64,000 nt of DNA from Gillisia sp. Hel_I_86 (GTDB lineage Bacteria > Bacteroidota > Bacteroidia > Flavobacteriales > Flavobacteriaceae). The translations under genes and the position numbers were made by a program. Positions within the stretch are counted from its first letter, which is position 1. Each line of letters opens with the position of its first letter. Location: assembly GCF_007827275.1 (NCBI RefSeq), contig NZ_VISE01000001.1, positions 2,108,001 through 2,172,000 on the forward strand, written 5' to 3'. This document shows positions 1-9,900 of this stretch, one piece after another. Below the pieces are notes generated by a model. That model saw only the letters and a list, made by a program, of their open reading frames with translations. It was not told the DNA's origin and did no database searches.

Positions 1-780
1 AGTTAAAAACATTTCAACAGCTAACAATCCAACATGTTTGAAAGCAGCGGAAATTTTTTCTGCCAACTCTCGAGCTTTTTTGGAAATAGATGCTTCAATC
101 CTTGCAGGACATATTACGTATTCCACCTGATTGGCAACAGGGTGAAACTCCATTTCCACTACAGGATAGGAGATTGCTTCGCCTGAAGGATTTCGTGCTA
201 CAATAACTGCTAATTCATTTTTGAAAGGAACCAATTTTTCAGCTAAACATTTTCTATCTGGAACCTGAGTGAGATCTTCTTTGGATTTCACGATCATTAC
301 ACCTCTTCCATCATAACCACCAGTCGCACTTTTCCAGACAAAGGGTAATGAGATTTGGTTTTCGGAAAATGCTTTTAGTAATTCCGCTCTCGAATTAAAA
401 GCTGAAAAAACTGCGGTTGGAAGGCCATTATCTAAGTAGAATTGTTTTTGAACTACCTTATCGCTAATTTTTTCTAACGTATCAGAAGAAGGATACACTT
501 TAATACCTTCTTTTTCAAGTTGCTTTAAAGCTTCAACATTAACAGATTCTATCTCGAAAGTTAATAGATCTACTTTTCTCCCAAAATCGAGAACAGTTTC
601 ATAATTCATTAGATCTCCCTGGATAAAAGTATTAGCTGAAATTTTGCAGGGAGCTTCTTCACTTGGATCCATAACTATAGTATTGATATCCAGTTTTCTT
701 GTTTCATACAGAAGCATTTTCCCCAGTTGTCCACCGCCTAAAATACCCAATTTAAAATCTGAAGAAAAATAATTGATCAT
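1..780 (-). CDS. purK: 5-(carboxyamino)imidazole ribonucleotide synthase, C-terminus cut by window edge
   Basis: PurK carboxylates aminoimidazole ribonucleotide with ATP and bicarbonate in purine synthesis. The 260 visible residues start MINYFSSDFKLGILGGGQLG, where GILGGGQLG is the N-terminal nucleotide-binding loop of the family. Further on come the ATP-grasp segments FVWKSATGGYDGRG (about residue 137) and AEKLVPFKNELAVIVARN (about 170-190). Full-length family members have about 380 residues, so roughly the last third lies outside the window. The gene is divergent from hpt-adk, so two purine-related genes share one 132-bp control region. A TATTTTTG box lies 20 bp before the ATG. Confidence 0.95.
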   Translation of the reverse strand, partial: MINYFSSDFKLGILGGGQLGKMLLYETRKLDINTIVMDPSEEAPCKISANTFIQGDLMNYETVLDFGRKVDLLTFEIESVNVEALKQLEKEGIKVYPSSDTLEKISDKVVQKQFYLDNGLPTAVFSAFNSRAELLKAFSENQISLPFVWKSATGGYDGRGVMIVKSKEDLTQVPDRKCLAEKLVPFKNELAVIVARNPSGEAISYPVVEMEFHPVANQVEYVICPARIEASISKKARELAEKISAAFKHVGLLAVEMFLT

Positions 781-799
781 AGCGATTACGATGTTTACG

Positions 800-807
800 C
801 AAAAATA
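800..807 (-). promoter_or_regulatory. -7 box of purK promoter (TATTTTTG)
   Basis: On the minus strand TATTTTTG matches the Bacteroidetes -7 consensus TAnnTTTG about 20 bp before the purK ATG. A TTTC lies 21 bp further upstream as a weak -33 element. Confidence 0.5.
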
Positions 808-885
808 ATTTTTTAAGCTGGAATACTCGAAAGATTGTAACACAAATGCATTTATTTATTAAGGTGTTAGGATGATAAGAATCCC

Positions 886-893
886 TATCTTTG
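886..893 (+). promoter_or_regulatory. -7 box of hpt-adk promoter (TATCTTTG)
   Basis: TATCTTTG is an exact TAnnTTTG match 19 bp before the GTG start at 913. No good TTG at -33 is visible. Confidence 0.5.
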
Positions 894-912
894 CTGTTTT
901 AATTTTATACTA

Positions 913-2019
913 GTGATTCAGTTACACGATCTTAAGTTCGAACCCTTTATTTCCGAAGAAAAAATAGTACTAGCTATAGATGCTATGGCTGCGCAAATCA
1001 ACCAAGACTTTAAGGGGAAAACCCCGGTGTTTTTGGCGGTGTTAAATGGTGCTTTTATGGTTGCTTCAGAAATTATTAAGGGTTTTGAAGGGGATTGTGA
1101 AGTTGCATTCGTGAAGCTAGCGTCTTATAAGGGTACAGAAACTACCGGAAATGTAGAAACCTTGGTTGGTTTAAATCTCTCTTTAGAAAACAGGCACGTG
1201 CTCATAATTGAAGATATTGTGGATACAGGGATCACTTTGGCTACCATTTATAAAATGATGGAAAAAGAAAACGTTGCGGATGTTCGCATTGCAACCTTAT
1301 TCTTTAAGCCGGAAGCATATCAAAAAAAATTCAGTATAGATTATATAGGAATGGAAATCCCCAATGATTTTATTGTGGGATATGGATTAGATTATGATGG
1401 CCTTGGCCGAAATCTAACGCAAGTTTATAAACTTAAAAAAGAAAACATGACAAATTTGGTGTTATTTGGCCCTCCTGGGGCAGGAAAAGGAACCCAAGCA
1501 AACTTTTTGAAGGAAAAATATAAATTGATTCATATCTCTACCGGGGATGTGTTTAGATATAATATAAAAAATGAAACGGAGCTAGGACTGCATGCGAAAT
1601 CCTTTATGGACAAGGGACAACTAGTTCCGGATGATGTTACAATTAAAATGTTAGAAGCAGAAGTGGATAAAAACCCGGACTCTAACGGCTTTATTTTCGA
1701 TGGCTTTCCAAGAACCGTAGCGCAGGCAGAAGCCCTTGCAGGCTTGATGAAAGAGAAAAACACACAAATCTCAGCGATGATTGCTTTAGAGGTAGATGAT
1801 GAGGTGCTGGTGCAGCGTCTTTTGGAAAGAGGTAAAACTTCTGGGAGAAAGGATGATGCAGATGAAGCTATTATAAGAAATAGGATTCATATCTACTACG
1901 AAGAAACTGCGATATTAAAGCAGTTTTATCTAAAAGAAAACAAATATTTTGGAGTAGATGGAGTAGGATCTATTTCTGAAATTACAGAAAGAATTAGTAA
2001 AGTAATCGATTCTTTATAA
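913..2019 (+). CDS. Fused hypoxanthine phosphoribosyltransferase - adenylate kinase
   Basis: Two complete enzymes are joined in one 368-aa chain. Residues 1-178 are a type I phosphoribosyltransferase with the PRPP loop LIIEDIVDTGITL (about residue 97-109), expected to salvage hypoxanthine or guanine. Residues 179-368 are a short-type adenylate kinase with the P-loop GPPGAGKGT, the AMP-site STGDVFR and the segment FDGFPRT. The LID has no zinc cysteines. The start is GTG at 913, which gives the expected HPRT N-terminus; the next in-frame ATG would remove its first 24 residues. An in-frame ATG at 1447 begins exactly at the kinase, so a free kinase could also be made. From memory this fusion is common in Flavobacteriia. 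obgE follows. Confidence 0.93.
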   Translation: MIQLHDLKFEPFISEEKIVLAIDAMAAQINQDFKGKTPVFLAVLNGAFMVASEIIKGFEGDCEVAFVKLASYKGTETTGNVETLVGLNLSLENRHVLIIEDIVDTGITLATIYKMMEKENVADVRIATLFFKPEAYQKKFSIDYIGMEIPNDFIVGYGLDYDGLGRNLTQVYKLKKENMTNLVLFGPPGAGKGTQANFLKEKYKLIHISTGDVFRYNIKNETELGLHAKSFMDKGQLVPDDVTIKMLEAEVDKNPDSNGFIFDGFPRTVAQAEALAGLMKEKNTQISAMIALEVDDEVLVQRLLERGKTSGRKDDADEAIIRNRIHIYYEETAILKQFYLKENKYFGVDGVGSISEITERISKVIDSL

Positions 2020-2027
2020 AATTAAAT

Positions 2028-2189
2028 TTGATTATCTGTAAAGTATCTTAAACTGATAAAAAACGTCATTCTGTCCCGACTGTTCGGGAGTTTCAGAATC
2101 TCAAAACAATATATATCAATGCAATACGGAGACCCTGAAATAAATTCAGGGTGACGAAATATTTATTAGGACAAAAAGCGGAGGTACAT
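2028..2189. repeat. TIR hairpin repeat, copy 1 (diverged ends)
   Basis: This dispersed element lies between hpt-adk and obgE. It holds two inverted repeats: ATTCTGTCCCGA..TTTCAGAAT and GACCCTGAA..TTCAGGGTGACG. The outer ends (ATTATCTGTAAAGTATC and GCGGAGGTACA) are degenerate versions of the family ends TGTATATCCG/CGGATATACA. It fills most of the 228-bp spacer. Other copies are at 3263, 14497, 18637, 21417 and 61864. Confidence 0.8.
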
Positions 2190-2247
2190 TAAATAACATT
2201 TTAGGATTACGAAAACCGATTGTGAAATCGCAAAACAATAGAAGACA

Positions 2248-3255
2248 ATGACAGAAGGGAATTTTGTAGATTATGTAAAGATCCATGTGGCTTCCGGAAA
2301 AGGAGGGCAAGGGTCTGCGCATTTACGTCGGGAAAAATATATTACAAAAGGTGGACCCGATGGTGGCGATGGTGGTCGTGGAGGCCATATTATCCTAAAA
2401 GGGAATAAAAACCTTTGGACACTTTTTCATCTTAAATTTAAAAGGCACGCAAGAGCAGAGCACGGATCTCACGGATCTAAGCAGCGAAGTTCTGGTGCAG
2501 ATGGAGCCGATCAATATATTGAAGTCCCCTTAGGAACAGTGGTTCGAGATACAGAGACAGAAGAGGTCTTATTCGAGATCACGGATGATGGGGAAGAGCG
2601 TATTGTAGCGCAGGGTGGAAAAGGGGGTTTAGGTAACTGGCACTTTAAATCTTCCACGAACCAAACTCCAAGATATGCACAGCCTGGAATAGATGGACAG
2701 GAAGTAGATGTTACTTTGGAGCTTAAAATTTTGGCAGATGTAGGTTTGGTTGGTTTTCCAAATGCAGGGAAATCTACTTTACTATCTGTAATTACTGCCG
2801 CGAAACCAAAGATCGCAGATTATGAATTTACTACCCTGAAACCCAATCTAGGAATTGTGGAATACCGGGAATTTAAAACATTTGTGGTTGCAGATATCCC
2901 TGGGATCATTGAAGGCGCTGCGGAAGGTAAAGGAATTGGACATCGGTTTTTACGCCATATAGAACGTAACTCTACCTTGCTGTTTTTAGTTCCGGCAGAT
3001 GCGCCGGATATTGTTAAGCAATATGAGATCCTTTTGGATGAGCTTAGAAGATATAATCCGGAGATGTTGGATAAGGATCGTCTAATTGCCATTTCTAAAT
3101 GTGATATGTTGGATGAAGAATTAAAAGCCGAACTGAAAGTTATTTTAGATAAAGGACTTAAAGCACCGTATTTATTTATTTCATCGGTAGCACAACAAGG
3201 TTTAATGGAACTCAAGGATAAACTTTGGGAAATGTTGAATACTGAAACTACTTAA
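2248..3255 (+). CDS. obgE: Obg family GTPase
   Basis: ObgE/CgtA is a large-ribosomal-subunit assembly GTPase tied to growth and stringent control. The glycine-rich Obg fold is at residues 1-160 ([39 protein letters not shown]). The G domain follows with G1 GFPNAGKS (about 168), G2 [10 protein letters not shown]3 [10 protein letters not shown]4 SKCD and G5 ISSVAQQG. At 335 residues it is the short form and lacks the C-terminal OCT domain of longer homologues. The start [13 protein letters not shown] is the usual flavobacterial one. A repeat element separates it from hpt-adk, so co-transcription is uncertain. Confidence 0.97.
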   Translation: MTEGNFVDYVKIHVASGKGGQGSAHLRREKYITKGGPDGGDGGRGGHIILKGNKNLWTLFHLKFKRHARAEHGSHGSKQRSSGADGADQYIEVPLGTVVRDTETEEVLFEITDDGEERIVAQGGKGGLGNWHFKSSTNQTPRYAQPGIDGQEVDVTLELKILADVGLVGFPNAGKSTLLSVITAAKPKIADYEFTTLKPNLGIVEYREFKTFVVADIPGIIEGAAEGKGIGHRFLRHIERNSTLLFLVPADAPDIVKQYEILLDELRRYNPEMLDKDRLIAISKCDMLDEELKAELKVILDKGLKAPYLFISSVAQQGLMELKDKLWEMLNTETT

Positions 3256-3262
3256 AATTTTA

Positions 3263-3438
3263 TGTATATCCGTAAACAGTCATACTTTAAAATTTGGACG
3301 TCACCCTGAACTTGTTTCAGGGTCTAAGTTGAGTGTAAAGTACTATTCATGTTAGATGCTGAAACCATCCCGAAAGCTTTCGGGACAGCATGACGATTTA
3401 TTCTTAATTTTGATTTTATGAGTAAAAACAGACATACA
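3263..3438. repeat. TIR hairpin repeat, copy 2 (inverted)
   Basis: It starts with TGTATATCCG seven bases after the obgE stop and ends at GACATACA. Inside, in the opposite orientation to copy 1, are GTCACCCTGAACTTGTTTCAGGG and a palindrome around CCCGAAAGCTTTCGGGACAGCATGACG. Each inner arm can fold into a hairpin and may act as the obgE terminator. Confidence 0.85.
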
Positions 3439-3464
3439 TAAAATTTTATTATTAAAACTTTTCG

Positions 3465-3504
3465 TGGGATGATTTTTGCTTAACTTTCAGTAAAAACCAT
3501 CCCA
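3465..3504 (+). promoter_or_regulatory. 15-bp inverted repeat covering the start of the DUF4136 gene
   Basis: Arms 3465-3479 (TGGGATGATTTTTGC) and 3490-3504 (GTAAAAACCATCCCA) pair at 14 of 15 positions if one G-U pair is counted. The loop is 10 nt. The last base of the second arm is the A of the ATG. The loop contains TAACTTTC, one base off the -7 consensus. It could be an operator around the promoter or an RNA hairpin hiding the start; the sequence does not decide. Confidence 0.5.
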
Positions 3505-4028
3505 TGAAAAATTTAAAACACCTTTTTTTATTACTGATAGTCTCCGCTTGTAATGCTCCTAGAGCTACTTATGACTATGATCAAAATATGGAATTTAATT
3601 CCATAAATACCTTTCAAATCTATCCAGATCTAAAATCCAATTTGAGTCAGTTGGATGAACAGCGGATGTTATCTGTATTGGATTCAGAAATGAATAAAAT
3701 CGGATTTACTACTTCAGAATCTCCAGATGTGTATTTAAATTTTTATTCAACTTCATACGAAGAACCCAGTAGAAATAATATTGGAATTGGGGTAGGAGGT
3801 ACTGGCAGAAATGTTGGAGTTGGGGTTTCCGGTGGAATCCCGATAGGTGGGTCGAACACCTATTTAAGAGTAACCTTCGATCTTATAAATGTAAAAACCG
3901 ATGCTTTAATTTGGCAGGCCATTGTGGAATCTCCATTTGATAGGAATGGTTCTCCAGCAGAGCGGGAAAATCAATTAAGAACAATGTTTCAAAAGGCATT
4001 AAAAGGCTATCCTCCAAATAAGAAGTAA
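3504..4028 (+). CDS. DUF4136 lipoprotein
   Basis: This is a 174-aa lipoprotein of unknown function. The signal ends in a lipobox, LLLIVSAC, with the acylated cysteine at residue 16. The rest fits DUF4136: TYDYDQNMEFNSINTF, then a D-E-Q-R helix and ESPDVYLNFY. A glycine-rich loop follows (IGIGVGGTGRNVGVGVSGG), then a strand segment ending TDALIWQAIVES. The membrane it sits in cannot be read from the sequence. It appears to be a single-gene unit: a repeat lies upstream, and 280 bp without a gene lie downstream. Confidence 0.85.
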   Translation: MKNLKHLFLLLIVSACNAPRATYDYDQNMEFNSINTFQIYPDLKSNLSQLDEQRMLSVLDSEMNKIGFTTSESPDVYLNFYSTSYEEPSRNNIGIGVGGTGRNVGVGVSGGIPIGGSNTYLRVTFDLINVKTDALIWQAIVESPFDRNGSPAERENQLRTMFQKALKGYPPNKK

Positions 4029-4256
4029 ATCCATTAGCATGTACGGTTAAAGAGTTAAGACCGCTTCACTAAAAGAGGCAAGAATAAAGACTTAAACCTA
4101 ACAAACTAGTATTCCAAAATGATTGTAAAGAGTTGTTTTTAAAATGAATCTTAATCAAAATGGAATTAGATATGTTCTAAAATATATGTGCGTTTTCTAA
4201 TCATTGTTAGTAATATATGCTCGCAGGTTTCTTAAGTTAGCTAAGCGCATAAAATA
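4029..4256. other. Spacer between convergent genes, no gene seen
   Basis: AT-rich spacer with stops in all frames. I see no RNA gene or repeat here. The only structured element is the terminator immediately to its right. Confidence 0.6.
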
Positions 4257-4284
4257 AAAAAGCCCCAATTTCCTGGGGCTTTTT
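4257..4284 (-). terminator. Intrinsic terminator of the surface-protein cassette
   Basis: Perfect 11-bp stem AAAAAGCCCCA/TGGGGCTTTTT with a 6-nt loop. It lies 24 bp past the OmpA-family stop and runs into T's on the minus strand. The A/T-rich flanks make it usable in both directions. Confidence 0.9.
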
Positions 4285-4308
4285 CTTGGTTAGTTAGTTG
4301 CAACTTTT

Positions 4309-5928
4309 TTAATTCATGATAGTAAACTCACTACGCCTGTTCTTAGCATATTGTGCTTCAGTACAACCTGTAGGTTTAGTACAGTCATTTAATGGCATGG
4401 ACTCACCGTAACCTTTGGAGGTTAAACGATCTCTTTCAACACCATGATTCACCAAGTATTCTAAAGTAGCAGCAGCACGTCTTTCAGAAAGAGCCATGTT
4501 ATAGCTATCTGTTCCTCTAGCATCTGCATGAGATCCTACTTCAATATTTAATGTTGGGTATTTTTTCATGATTGCCACCACTTTATCTAAAGTAACTTCA
4601 GATTCTTTTTTGATGGTTGCTTTATCAAAGTCGAAGTAAATGTTTCCAACATCCCTTAACTGTTGTCTTCCAGTTTCGGTATTGGTTTCTCTCTCTTCAA
4701 TCTCTACTACTGGTGGTGTATAGTCTTCTCTTAAGAAATTGTAAAGGTTATCTGTGCCCCTTCTGTTGGAAGCAAACCATCCTGTATCTTCTCCTTCTTT
4801 TACAACATATGCAAAATCATCGAATCCACTATTGATAGTAGCGCCTAAATTCTTGGTTTCAGAAAAATCACCTTCAGACTTGTAGATATCTAAGTTACCA
4901 AAACCTTGATGTCCATCTGATGAGAAGTAAAGAATTCCTTCTTCACTAATAAAAGGAAATTGCTCTCTGTGAGCGGTGTTTACTCCAGCTCCCAAATTTT
5001 GGGGAGTTCCAAAAGATCCGTCCTCGTTAACATCTACCATGTAGATATCGAAAGAACCATTGGTTCCAGGCATGTCACTTGCGAAATATAGCTTTTTGCC
5101 ATCTGCACTTAAGCTTGGGTGTTCTACAGAATAAGAATCGCTGGAGAATGGAAGTTTTTCTATGTTGGACCAGTTTCCATCAACCATTTTAGCACGGTAA
5201 AGGCTAACATGGGCAATCTTATCGTCATCTACTTTTACTCGCTTATCATTGGTTCTATCAAAATACATGGTCATTCCGTCCTTGCTAAAAGTAGCAGAAC
5301 TTTCATGAGAGTCTGTATTGATGTCTCCGGGGAAAAGAACAATTTCGTTCAATTGACCTTCATCATCTGTTGTAGCCGTGTACAAATCCAATGTTGGTTT
5401 TTTGTTCCAAGGATATAAAGGACGGGCTGTGTTTCTGGTAGATGCAAAAGTCACTTTATCGTCTCCATAGAATGAAATTCCAAAATCTGCAGAAGCAGCA
5501 TTGTTCATCACTTGGTTAGAAGTAAATACGTGAGAAACGGTAGTGTCTAGTTCTTTTCTAAATTTTTCGAAATCAACTGTTTTTCCGGAGAATTCTGAAA
5601 AGTACTTATCTGCCTCTTTGTAGTTTCCTACTGCCATAGAAGCATGCGCATATCTGAATTTGTATTCAGCAGCGACTTCTTCTCCATGCTTAAGGAACAA
5701 GTTCTTATATACCTCTGATGCATTTTGCATTTGGTTGGTATAAAAGTAAGAGTCTGCAAGGTTTTGAAGAACTTCCTGGTTTTTGTTATTTACATTCTCA
5801 TATGCATCAGTAGCATCCATAAATGCTCGCTGTGCAAAAAATCTATCGGCTTTTTTGATCTCAGAATTTTGGGCAAAACCGGAGAAACTAATAACCGCTA
5901 TTAATATAAAACTGTATAATTTTTTCAT
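4309..5928 (-). CDS. OmpA family protein with TPR and PD40 regions (PorE-like)
   Basis: The 539-aa envelope protein has four parts. A signal peptide MKKLYSFILIAVISFSGFAQ is followed by TPR-like helices (about 20-130). A PD40/WD40-like propeller comes next (about 150-400; repeats such as HPSLSADGKKLYFASDMPG and FPFISEEGILYFSSDGHQG). The C-terminus is an OmpA peptidoglycan-binding domain (YFDFDKATIKKES, then GSHADARGTDSYNMALSERR). I chose the ATG at 5928; an upstream ATG at 5967 would overlap the preceding gene and put 13 extra residues before the signal. It lies 13 bp behind the PorP/SprF gene. The architecture resembles the T9SS-associated PorE, and the likely role is anchoring the secretion cassette to peptidoglycan. 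Confidence 0.9.
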   Translation of the reverse strand: MKKLYSFILIAVISFSGFAQNSEIKKADRFFAQRAFMDATDAYENVNNKNQEVLQNLADSYFYTNQMQNASEVYKNLFLKHGEEVAAEYKFRYAHASMAVGNYKEADKYFSEFSGKTVDFEKFRKELDTTVSHVFTSNQVMNNAASADFGISFYGDDKVTFASTRNTARPLYPWNKKPTLDLYTATTDDEGQLNEIVLFPGDINTDSHESSATFSKDGMTMYFDRTNDKRVKVDDDKIAHVSLYRAKMVDGNWSNIEKLPFSSDSYSVEHPSLSADGKKLYFASDMPGTNGSFDIYMVDVNEDGSFGTPQNLGAGVNTAHREQFPFISEEGILYFSSDGHQGFGNLDIYKSEGDFSETKNLGATINSGFDDFAYVVKEGEDTGWFASNRRGTDNLYNFLREDYTPPVVEIEERETNTETGRQQLRDVGNIYFDFDKATIKKESEVTLDKVVAIMKKYPTLNIEVGSHADARGTDSYNMALSERRAAATLEYLVNHGVERDRLTSKGYGESMPLNDCTKPTGCTEAQYAKNRRSEFTIMN

Positions 5929-5941
5929 GTTGTTTCTGGTT

Positions 5942-6883
5942 TTAGAAGAATCTAGGTGATTTGTCATATCCTTTAGACAATCCGAATAGGTCTAGATCGA
6001 ACAATAAAAGGAATTCGTGGGTTCCATCGTTATAATTTCCAAGATTGGAAGTTGTTCTGTCGTATGCATATCCAACTCTAATTTGTGGAGTTACCGCGAA
6101 GTTTACAAGTCCGGTGATTGCATCGCCAAATCTGTATCCCACACCAGCTTCCAATCTATTAAACATTAAAACGTTTGCAGTGATATCTACAGATAATGGA
6201 GCTCCTTGCACACCTCTAGCCATAAATGCAGGCTTTAGTTTGAAGTTTTCGTTGATATCGAACACATATCCACCTGTTACAAAATAGTGGATGTTCTCTT
6301 CTCCAAGAGCTATTAAACCTTCCTCATTTTCTAAATATTTAGATGTAAGAAGGTTTGGTGCAGAAAGGCCAACATAGTATTTCTCTCCAAAAAAGTAAGC
6401 TCCAACGCCCACCACTGGAAAGATCTCGTTAACGTTCTCACGGAAAGCCGGATCATCCAATTGATTTAGGATCAATCCTGAAATATTGGCATCAAAAGTT
6501 GTTAATCCACCTTTAATCCCTAAAGACAATTTATTGGTTTCGTTTAAAGGCAATACATATGCAAAATCTGCAGTAATGTTATTTTCCTTTACCCAATCTC
6601 CAATTTCATCGCGTACAATAGATAAACCAAGTTCTACTCTCTCGCTCACGGGAGTGTGGGCGAAGAAATTGGCGGTGCTTGGAGCACCATCAATTCCTAC
6701 CCATTGAGATCTATATATACCACCCAATTTTAACATTCCCGGATCATCGGTAGCGTACGCAGGGTTCAATACACTCATGTTGTACATGTACTGAGTGTAT
6801 AAGGGGTCTTGCTGAGACATTCCTTGAAAAGAGATAAGGATAATGCCTGTGAAAATTAAGAATTTTGTTATATTATTTTTCAT
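5942..6883 (-). CDS. PorP/SprF family type IX secretion membrane protein
   Basis: The 313-aa outer-membrane protein has a signal peptide ending SFQGMSQ and the family signature QQDPLYTQYMYNMSVLNPAYA right after it. Alternating beta strands follow (GGIYRSQWVGIDGAPSTANFF, ELGLSIVRDEIG, VGVGAYFFGEKYYVGLSAPNL) up to a strand near the C-terminus. SprF-type proteins are needed for secretion or attachment of the type B-sorted protein encoded beside them. Here that partner is the 1401-aa gene 24 bp upstream. A second PorP/SprF gene begins at 63636. Confidence 0.94.
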   Translation of the reverse strand: MKNNITKFLIFTGIILISFQGMSQQDPLYTQYMYNMSVLNPAYATDDPGMLKLGGIYRSQWVGIDGAPSTANFFAHTPVSERVELGLSIVRDEIGDWVKENNITADFAYVLPLNETNKLSLGIKGGLTTFDANISGLILNQLDDPAFRENVNEIFPVVGVGAYFFGEKYYVGLSAPNLLTSKYLENEEGLIALGEENIHYFVTGGYVFDINENFKLKPAFMARGVQGAPLSVDITANVLMFNRLEAGVGYRFGDAITGLVNFAVTPQIRVGYAYDRTTSNLGNYNDGTHEFLLLFDLDLFGLSKGYDKSPRFF

Positions 6884-6907
6884 TTCTTTCTAATGTTTAT
6901 CCTTTAG

Positions 6908-9900
6908 TTATATACTTAAATATAATTTTCCTTGTACCGGAGGTGTTTGTCCGTCGTTGTAATTCAGGATATAGAAGTATACACCTACTGGTAAAACATC
7001 ATTTCCTAATGTCCCTGACTGATTTGAAATACCATCCCAATCTCCTGTACTTGCATTTCCTTTGAATACTAAATTCCCCCATCTATTGAATATTTCGATA
7101 GTATAATTAGGGAAGTTTTCAGCGATATCTGGGATCACAAACCTATCATTGATTCCATCATCATTTGGAGAGAAGCCTTCTGGGATTCCACAGAATTCTA
7201 CTTTTGCAACAACCGCAAGTCTTTCTGAACTTTCGCAACCCGTAGTTCCATCTACAGAAGCTCCATAATATGTAACTCCATTTTCTAGGGCAGTAGTAGC
7301 TGCAAGAGAGGAACCACCAGTTGAGGAAGTGTATATTAAAACTCCAGCACCGCTAAAGTTAGTGATGAGGTCTTGAACAGTTGGGTTATCGCTTCTACAG
7401 AATTCATCACCTTCAAAAGAAAGCGTTGGTGCTGCAGGATCTGTTATAATTACAGTTATTTCAGTAGCATCAGATGAACAATTTGCATCATCGTTTGCTG
7501 ATACGGCATAGTATGTTGTACCGCTGATTAATCCTGTTGTACTATCCACAACCGTAGTTAAATCTGCATCGGAATAGATAATAACATTATCTCCAGTTGC
7601 AACGATATTTGCTACCGTTGGATTGTCAATTAAACAGAATGATTGATTTGCATCTGCTGTTGGGGCATCAGGAACATCATTAACCGTAACTGTAATAGTA
7701 GCTGTTTCTGTACCAATAGCACAATCTTCGGCCCCCTCTACAGTATAGGTGATTTCAAATTCACCTACTCCTAATTGAGCTGGAATAAAGGAAACGATTT
7801 CTTCGCCATCTAATTCGAAAGTACCAAATGTGTTTGCACCTGCTCCTAATAAACCACTCAGTTGCACTTCTTGGTCATTGGTTATGCAATATGCTGGGGG
7901 AGCTTGATCTCCACCTGCATTCGCTTCAGTAAGGTCATTAACCGTAACTGTAATAGTAGCTGTTTGTGTACCAATAGCACAATCTTCAGGTCCACTTACA
8001 GTATAGGTAATTTCAAATTCACCTACTCCTAATTGAGCTGGAACAAAGGAAACGATTTCTTCGCCATCTAATTCAAAAGTACCAAATGTGTTTGCACCTG
8101 CTCCTAATAAACCACTCAGTTGCACTTCTTGGTCATTGGTTATGCAATATGCTGGGGGAGCTTGATCTCCACCTGCATTCGCTTCAGTAAGGTCATTAAC
8201 CGTAACTGTAATAGTAGCTGTTTGTGTACCAATAGCACAATCTTCAGGTCCACTTACAGTATAGGTAATTTCAAATTCACCTACTCCTAATTGAGCTGGA
8301 ACAAAGGAAACGATTTCTTCGCCATCTAATTCAAAAGTACCAAATGTGTTTGCACCTGCTCCTAATAAACCACTCAGTTGCACTTCTTGGTCATTGGTTA
8401 TGCAATATGCTGGGGGAGCTTGATCTCCACCTGCATTCGCTTCAGTAAGGTCATTAACCGTAACTGTAATAGTAGCTGTTTGTGTACCAATAGCACAATC
8501 TTCAGGTCCACTTACAGTATAGGTAATTTCAAATTCACCTACTCCTAATTGAGCTGGAATAAAGGAAACGATTTCTTCGCCATCTAATTCAAAAGTACCA
8601 AATGTGTTTGCACCTGCTCCTAATAAACCACTCAGTTGCACTTCTTGGTCATTGGTTATGCAATATGCTGGGGGAGCTTGATCTCCACCTGCATTCGCTT
8701 CAGTAAGGTCATTAACCGTAACTGTAATAGTAGCTGTTTGTGTACCAATAGCACAATCTTCAGGTCCACTTACAGTATAGGTAATTTCAAATTCACCTAC
8801 TCCTAATTGAGCTGGAATAAAGGAAACGATTTCTTCGCCATCTAATTCAAAAGTACCAAATGTGTTTGCACCTGCTCCTAATAAACCACTCAGTTGCACT
8901 TCTTGGTCATTGGTTATGCAATATGCTGGGGGAGCTTGATCTCCACCTGCATTCGCTTCAGTAAGGTCATTAACCGTAACTGTAATAGTAGCTGTTTCTG
9001 TACCAATAGCACAATCTTCAAGTCCACTTACAGTATAGGTAATTTCAAATTCACCTACTCCTAATTGAGCTGGAACAAAGGAAACGATTTCTTCGCCATC
9101 TAATTCGAAAGTACCAAATGTATTTGCACCTGCTCCTAATAAACTACTCAGTTGCACTTCTTGATCATTGGTTATGCAATATGCCGGGGGAGTTTGATCT
9201 CCACCTGCATTCGCAACCTGAGTGTTATTTATTGTAATTGAAAATTGTGCAACGTCATCTGAACAAACGGGATTTCCGGATTCTACTGTATAAGTAGCAT
9301 TTAGTACAAATGAGCTAGGTCTATTGGGATTGTTAAAGAAAGCTATAAAATCATCTGCTAACTCATTGCTACTAGGATCAAAAATACCATCCATATCGCC
9401 ATTCCAACCAAAGAGATCTAAAATTGCCAATATAGTAGCATCAGGATCTAATTGATTATAGCTGGCGGCTAATGTTTCAAGTTGAGTTATACAAATAGAG
9501 TCTGTAATATCTGGTCCCGCATTAGGAGCTTCCTCTACTGTGATGGTAAACTCTTCTGTTTCTGTGCCTGTCGTACAGTTTTCTACACTTCCATTCACTG
9601 TATATGTAAAATCATTAACTTCAAGAGTTGCGGTTTGTGGATTAAAACTTGTTACCACTTCATCACTTGAATTTCTAAAAGTTCCTCCTGTAGTAGCATC
9701 ATCACTTAATAAAGATGACAGAGTAATACTATCACCATTGCTACAAACATCAAAATCGTCAATAGTTCCAGCTTCTACAGGGGTAGGAGCTTCCACTTTA
9801 ACTGTGATTACTGCGGAATCTGTACAACTACCAGTAGCTACGGTATATGTGGTTGTAAAGGTGCCAATTGGATTATCAATGAATTGATTCATAAGATCGG

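Noticed and set aside
5929-5967. Upstream ATG at 5967 as start of the OmpA-family protein
   Set aside because: It overlaps the PorP/SprF gene and would place 13 charged residues before a clean signal peptide that starts at 5928.
7674-9221. Regular repeats that could suggest a CRISPR array
   Set aside because: The units are 258 bp, contiguous and in frame with a protein; no spacers and no cas genes.
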